A stretch of DNA of 64,000 nucleotides, taken from the NCBI RefSeq assembly GCF_902728235.1, contig NZ_CACVBO010000001.1, forward strand, positions 3,248,001 to 3,312,000, written 5' to 3'. Both the position numbers and the translations under genes were made by a program. The notes under the pieces were generated by a model. That model was not told the DNA's origin and did not search any database. It saw only the letters and a list, made by a program, of their open reading frames with translations. This DNA is from Lentimonas sp. CC4 (GTDB taxonomy: Bacteria; Verrucomicrobiota; Verrucomicrobiia; Opitutales; Coraliomargaritaceae). The first letter of the stretch is position 1, and each line of letters opens with the position of its first letter. Shown piece after piece: positions 60,228 to 64,000 of the stretch.

Positions 60228-60875
60228 TTAAAGGCGCTCCAATGCTTCGAGAATATCAGACGGTTCGGCACGTTTTCGATAATCCACATCAACAAACTTC
60301 CAGACCACTATGCCCTCGCGGTTGACAACAAATGTAGCTGGAATCGGAAGAATGTTGCCATTGCCTCCATTGATGGCGGCTAAATCAAGTTTCCGATCCA
60401 CTCGCATATGCTCTAGGAGAAGCTCAGGCACTTCCCAAGCGACACCATAACGGGCGGCAACACTCGCTCCTTGATCGGAGAGGACGGGGAAATCTAAGTC
60501 GCTCTTTTCGCGCTGCGATAACGAAGCATCCGGCATTTGAGGGCTAATTAAGACCAATTCCGCCCCCTGAGCATGGATTTCAGCGAGTCGGTTCTGAAGC
60601 GCACGAAGTTCCAGGTTACAGTAGGGGCACCAACTGCCTCGGTAAAAGCTCACAATCAGTGGTCCCTTGGCCAGCAACTTTGAAAGTGCGATTCGACGAC
60701 CTGACGCATCAGGCAATTCAAAATCAGGTGCGGGTGCTCCAATCTCTGGAGTATGGCTGCCAGCTTCGAAGTTACGTGCTTCGTCCAAGACGTCATCCAC
60801 GGATTGCATAAACTCGGGTTTGGCCGAGCGCGTTTTTTCAATCTGAGCATCTGTTTGTTCGCGAAGTGTTGTCAT
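60228..60875 (-). CDS. Peroxiredoxin-like (AhpC/TSA) cytoplasmic protein
   Basis: A 215-residue thioredoxin-fold protein: an N-terminal helical extension (about 1-45), PAPDFELPDASG, then IVSFYRGSWCPYCNLEL with the peroxidatic-type CxxC, then LISPQMPDASL and a C-terminal RVDRKLDLAAINGG, then PATFVVNREGIVVWKFVDVDY. This is the peroxiredoxin-like 2 branch, with no signal peptide. It should reduce peroxides. A shorter, exported relative is encoded nearby on the other strand (61025). Confidence 0.85.
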   Translation of the reverse strand: MTTLREQTDAQIEKTRSAKPEFMQSVDDVLDEARNFEAGSHTPEIGAPAPDFELPDASGRRIALSKLLAKGPLIVSFYRGSWCPYCNLELRALQNRLAEIHAQGAELVLISPQMPDASLSQREKSDLDFPVLSDQGASVAARYGVAWEVPELLLEHMRVDRKLDLAAINGGNGNILPIPATFVVNREGIVVWKFVDVDYRKRAEPSDILEALERL

Positions 60876-61024
60876 GCCATGTTCTACGGGAGTTCAAGTG
60901 CTTTATCAACTCGCGGTATGATTTTCCCATGCAATTTGTAATTCTTACAGTCACTCTTCGAAGTGGATGCCTCCATCTATTTAGTTTCTAGGGAATATGT
61001 CATCACTTCACCACTCAAATACCC

Positions 61025-61594
61025 ATGCTCAAAAAATTAACTAAGTCACTGATCCTATGCCTCACATGCGCCTCCGCGCCCGTTCTACTCAATGCAGTTA
61101 CCGATGACCCTCGCGAAGTGAATCCCATCGAGGTGGGCAGCACGGCACCAGAAGCTGAGCTAAGCGACGTCGAAGGCAATACGGTTGCTTTGAGCGAGGC
61201 ATTAGGATCAAAAAAGAGCATCCTAATTTTCTACCGAGGTGGCTGGTGCCCCTATTGCACAAAGCACCTCGCAGCCATTGGCCAACATGAGGAGACCATC
61301 TTAGAAAAAGGTTATCAGATCATCGCGATCTCACCCGACCTGCCTGAAGCAGCTCAAGAGTATGCTGATGGAATTGAATATAACTACAGCATCTATTCGG
61401 ATCCTAGCCTGTCCGCAACCAAGGCCTTCGGCCTCGCGTTTGAATCGGTGAGCAAACGAACAAAAGCCAAACGAATTCTACCAGTCCCAGCGGTATTCAT
61501 CACCGATACCGAGGGGCGCATCACCTACCGCCACTTCGATGTGAACTACAAAAAGCGCCTCTCAGCCGAAGACTTGCTGAAAGCCCTCGATTAA
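61025..61594 (+). CDS. Peroxiredoxin-like (AhpC/TSA) exported protein
   Basis: A 189-residue protein with a signal peptide (about residues 1-24, ends LLNA), then VGSTAPEAELSDVEGN, ILIFYRGGWCPYCTKHL with CxxC, ISPDLPEAAQ and VPAVFITDTEGRITYRHFDVNY. It is a clear paralogue of the protein at 60228 without its helical extension and with export. The two diverge with 149 bp between. It likely protects the periplasm from peroxides. Confidence 0.85.
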   Translation: MLKKLTKSLILCLTCASAPVLLNAVTDDPREVNPIEVGSTAPEAELSDVEGNTVALSEALGSKKSILIFYRGGWCPYCTKHLAAIGQHEETILEKGYQIIAISPDLPEAAQEYADGIEYNYSIYSDPSLSATKAFGLAFESVSKRTKAKRILPVPAVFITDTEGRITYRHFDVNYKKRLSAEDLLKALD

Positions 61595-61682
61595 GATGGC
61601 GACATCGGCAAGGAACACGCCATAGCACCATGCCCTCCTTGCGGTTTGACACTGAATGGCGGGCTTCATACAAGTGCGCACC

Positions 61683-62387
61683 ATGAGGTTTTTGTCTGCA
61701 CTTCCACTCACTCTCCTACCCCTGCTCTCCTGCTTTGCCTCGGCTGAGCCAGTCGTAGACTCGCCCGAACCGCAACTGAAAGGCGATCAGGTAGTTCAGT
61801 TGATCACCGATCACTCTCTAGAAGGCTGGAAGGTTCCCTCGACACGATGGTCGATCAAGGATGGAGCGATCACGGGTGACACCATGGGAGTGAAACTCCA
61901 GACCCCAGAATGGCTCTATACGAACGACAGCTTTACTGACTTCATCTTCTCCGCTGAAGTCAAGCTGAGCGGCGGCCCGAAGGCCAACTCGGGGATCTAC
62001 TTTCGCGTCACCCCCTTTACCTTCACTCGAGGCAAGCCGGGGACGAAATATGAAGCGCCCTCAGGATATGAGTATGATGCGGGGCTTGGCAGCAGGCACA
62101 ATGGTTCACTCGGAGACTGGTATGCCCGCCCGAAGCTGAGAATATTTGCCGATCAAAAGGTAATGAAGCAGATCTTCAAAGCCGAAGACTGGAACCGCAT
62201 GACCATCCGAGCCAAAGGCAAGCATATCGAATACTGGTTAAACGGAACGAAGATCATCGACTACACCGACAATGATCCCAAACGCTCCAAAGCGGGACCG
62301 ATTGGCATACAAATGCACGACAATCTCGTGATGAAGGTAGCGCTTAGGAAAGCCGTCATCCTCCCCCTCGTCGATGATCAGAAGTGA
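61683..62387 (+). CDS. DUF1080 (3-keto-disaccharide hydrolase-like) exported protein
   Basis: A 234-residue exported protein: signal peptide (MRFLSALPLTLLPLLSCFAS), then a concanavalin-like jelly-roll of the DUF1080 family (SLEGWKVPSTRWSIKDGAITG, FIFSAEVKLSGGPKANSGIYF, WNRMTIRAKGKHIEYWLNGT, GPIGIQMHDN). The family contains 3-keto-disaccharide hydrolases and is expanded in Planctomycetes and Verrucomicrobia. Start Met at 61683 gives a proper leader. It follows the peroxiredoxin by 89 bp. Confidence 0.87.
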   Translation: MRFLSALPLTLLPLLSCFASAEPVVDSPEPQLKGDQVVQLITDHSLEGWKVPSTRWSIKDGAITGDTMGVKLQTPEWLYTNDSFTDFIFSAEVKLSGGPKANSGIYFRVTPFTFTRGKPGTKYEAPSGYEYDAGLGSRHNGSLGDWYARPKLRIFADQKVMKQIFKAEDWNRMTIRAKGKHIEYWLNGTKIIDYTDNDPKRSKAGPIGIQMHDNLVMKVALRKAVILPLVDDQK

Positions 62388-62388
62388 C

Positions 62389-63279
62389 CTAGGTCATTTT
62401 CGATGACAGGGACACCTTCGCACTACTAGTTCTAAAATTCTCAATTGTTGCTGCCCCCATGACGAGCGCGCAACCAATCAGAAGTTTCGTATTTGGCATT
62501 TCATCGAGTAACAGTGCACTAAAAACCATGCTATAGGGCACCATTAAGCTGGATATAATCAATACACTCCGGGCTCCCAGCACACGTAATGCAGATAGAT
62601 TTAAAAAGTGCGGTAATGCGGTAAAGATTGAGCCTAGAATCAACAAGTAGCCCACATTCCCCTGAACTGCTTCAAAGTCGGTATTGAAACCAAAATAAGC
62701 AAACAGCGCCCCCACTCCGAGCAATTGATAAAACAATAGGGTCATACCAGAAGCACTACGCACCCGCGAGCGAGTATGCAGAATCTGGCGCATGGCGAGA
62801 AAGAATGCCGAGACGACTCCAAGTAAAACGCCCTGGGTGAATTCATTCTTCCAACTAAGGTCTGGAGCCAGAAACAGCACACCGATAAATACAACGACTC
62901 CAAGTAACAGGTCGATCACATCAGGCCACACCTTATGTATCGCCGCTTCGATCAACACCGATAGGACTGGTGAAACATACAGCGCCGTAATGCCAATTGC
63001 CACGCTAGACAGCTGAATCGCCGCGAAATACGTGCCCCAATGCAAGCCGAGAATGCAACCGATGCCGATCTGCATCCACATATCTCGTTGATGCGCCAAC
63101 CGTAAAGACTGCCTACGTATACGACACAGAATAACAACTGACACCACTGCGACTACAGTGCGCCAGAACGTAATCACCTCAGCAGGCAACTCAATCAGTT
63201 TTGCGAATAGTGCCGTGCCTCCAAACAGCAAGGCAGCCAAGTGTGCATGCAAGATGCATTGCTTTCTCGAAGCGATCAT
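62389..63279 (-). CDS. EamA/DMT-family transporter
   Basis: A 296-residue ten-helix DMT transporter (LAALLFGGTALFAKLIELPA at the N-terminus, GLHWGTYFAAIQLSSVAIGI, DLLLGVVVFIGVLFL and VPYSMVFSALLLDEMPNTKL at the end). It is not closely similar to the EamA gene at 59214, so not a recent duplicate. Substrate unknown. It converges on the DUF1080 gene with a one-base gap. Confidence 0.87.
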   Translation of the reverse strand: MIASRKQCILHAHLAALLFGGTALFAKLIELPAEVITFWRTVVAVVSVVILCRIRRQSLRLAHQRDMWMQIGIGCILGLHWGTYFAAIQLSSVAIGITALYVSPVLSVLIEAAIHKVWPDVIDLLLGVVVFIGVLFLAPDLSWKNEFTQGVLLGVVSAFFLAMRQILHTRSRVRSASGMTLLFYQLLGVGALFAYFGFNTDFEAVQGNVGYLLILGSIFTALPHFLNLSALRVLGARSVLIISSLMVPYSMVFSALLLDEMPNTKLLIGCALVMGAATIENFRTSSAKVSLSSKMT

Positions 63280-63353
63280 TCAGGTGTCTTTGCAGAAAGA
63301 CACAGTGCAGGTCAAACTCAGTTTAGTTAGATTTTCAGAGAATCAAACAAGTC

Positions 63354-64000
63354 TCAATCATCGGTGCGCACCCCGGCCTCGACTTCCCCTTGCTCAATAA
63401 ATGCTTCACGCTCACTCATAGAATTGAGCCGATCGATCAGAGAATCTTCCACCTCTTGCACATATTGGCTACGCGTCTCCAATTCACTCGTCGCAGCCTT
63501 TAAATTCTCGAGTTTCGATTCGAGCTCTTGCTCCCGAATACGTAACGAATCCTCCGGTGATAGATCGGGCGCGGCACCCATGTCGCTCTCACGGATCAGT
63601 TCACCTTTAAGCTGATTGAGCTCCGTCTTTTGCAATTCGACGACATGCTTGTCCTCTTGAAGGCTTAAACGCAACGCATCGATCTCCTGCTCTTTTCGCT
63701 TTAATCGCTCTAAATCCAATGCACTGGACTCGCCTGAACCTTGTTGTGCACTTAGATTCTCTTGCATCTGCTCCATTTGAGCCTCCGCAACTTCAATTTC
63801 AGACAGACGTGAGATAACCAAATCTTCGGCCTGCAGCAATGCGTCAGAGCGAAGTTGGATATCTTCACGTGCATTCTGCAGCTCTTTCTCATCATTGATT
63901 AATCGCTCCTGTAGCGCCGAAATGTCAGCGCGCTTTCTCGCGAGTTGAAGACGATCTTGTTGAATGCGGGCTTCGTCATCCTTAATCGCCTTACGCTGAT
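63354..64000 (-). CDS. Coiled-coil protein (partial)
   Basis: The reading frame is open from 63354 to the window edge, so its start lies beyond 64000. The visible C-terminal 215 residues are Glu/Gln/Leu/Arg-rich with heptad spacing (LQEDKHVVELQKTELNQLKG, REQELESKLENLKAATSELE), a long coiled coil, ending in an acidic tail (VEAGVRTDD). A TTG within the frame at 63839 is not the true start. No membrane segment or motif is seen; a cytoskeletal or chromosome-structure role is possible. Confidence 0.7.
   Translation of the reverse strand, partial: QRKAIKDDEARIQQDRLQLARKRADISALQERLINDEKELQNAREDIQLRSDALLQAEDLVISRLSEIEVAEAQMEQMQENLSAQQGSGESSALDLERLKRKEQEIDALRLSLQEDKHVVELQKTELNQLKGELIRESDMGAAPDLSPEDSLRIREQELESKLENLKAATSELETRSQYVQEVEDSLIDRLNSMSEREAFIEQGEVEAGVRTDD

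Overview
This window looks like a chromosomal segment of a marine member of the Verrucomicrobiota, most likely class Opitutia (Coraliomargarita/Puniceicoccales-like). I infer this from the combination of PEP-CTERM exported proteins, FabV, a sigma-54 gene behind a Ser/Thr kinase, a four-helix-bundle-suffix protein, a DUF1080 protein, an arsenosugar gene cluster and very many small palindromic or tandem-word repeats. No species can be named from the sequence alone. Many starts I inspected lack a clear Shine-Dalgarno sequence, so several start choices rest on protein similarity.

Layout. 1-6.4 kb: end of leuS, a FecR-like exported protein, lpxI, rsmJ, a cytochrome c/sugar dehydrogenase fusion, an MscS channel and tlyA. 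6.4-9.2 kb: a repeat-filled gap, small membrane proteins, a YbjQ-type protein, a rhomboid protease and tRNA-Val. 9.2-25.4 kb: a small-molecule kinase-like gene, a COG2509 flavoprotein, an IscA/ErpA protein, a Ser/Thr kinase next to rpoN, an SDR, an AddA/RecB-like helicase-nuclease, an EEP hydrolase, small genes, fabV and UDP-glucose dehydrogenase. 25.5-36.3 kb: an arsenosugar biosynthesis locus. It holds the TIGR04282- and TIGR04283-type glycosyltransferases, ArsM-like methyltransferase and ArsS radical SAM enzyme. Interleaved with these are a cellulose-synthase-like GT2, a NAD(P)/polyferredoxin fusion, a CxxC protein, a DUF547 protein and an exported protein. All but the TIGR04282 gene look like one minus-strand operon. 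36.6-44.6 kb: Gfo/Idh oxidoreductase, glycerophosphodiesterase, purL, a four-helix-suffix/zinc-finger protein and a ParE-type toxin-antitoxin pair. 44.7-47.7 kb: an accessory patch with a PD-(D/E)XK nuclease, VapBC, a decayed RAYT transposase and MITE-like elements. 47.7-64 kb: a secreted WWKPW-repeat protein with an exact 32-residue period, an SGNH hydrolase, a thiamine-binding protein, MEKHLA and DUF418 proteins, two PEP-CTERM proteins, an FNT channel, an AcuI-type reductase, two EamA transporters, two peroxiredoxin-like proteins and a coiled-coil protein that runs off the end.

The most unusual signal is a whole ecology of small repeats. At least ten different families of degenerate arrays of a 7-10 bp word occur. 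Several are built the same way: two inverted arrays about 100-190 bp apart, sometimes around a strong hairpin. Single arrays or REP-type palindromes also lie in frame inside coding sequence at interdomain linkers: four in the AddA-like gene, one in purL, one in the four-helix/zinc-finger gene and one in the glycosyltransferase fusion. Others supply a stop codon or sit directly on a gene start. REP palindromes with GTAG heads plus a RAYT remnant point to a Y1-transposase origin for part of this, but the word arrays do not fit a REP model.
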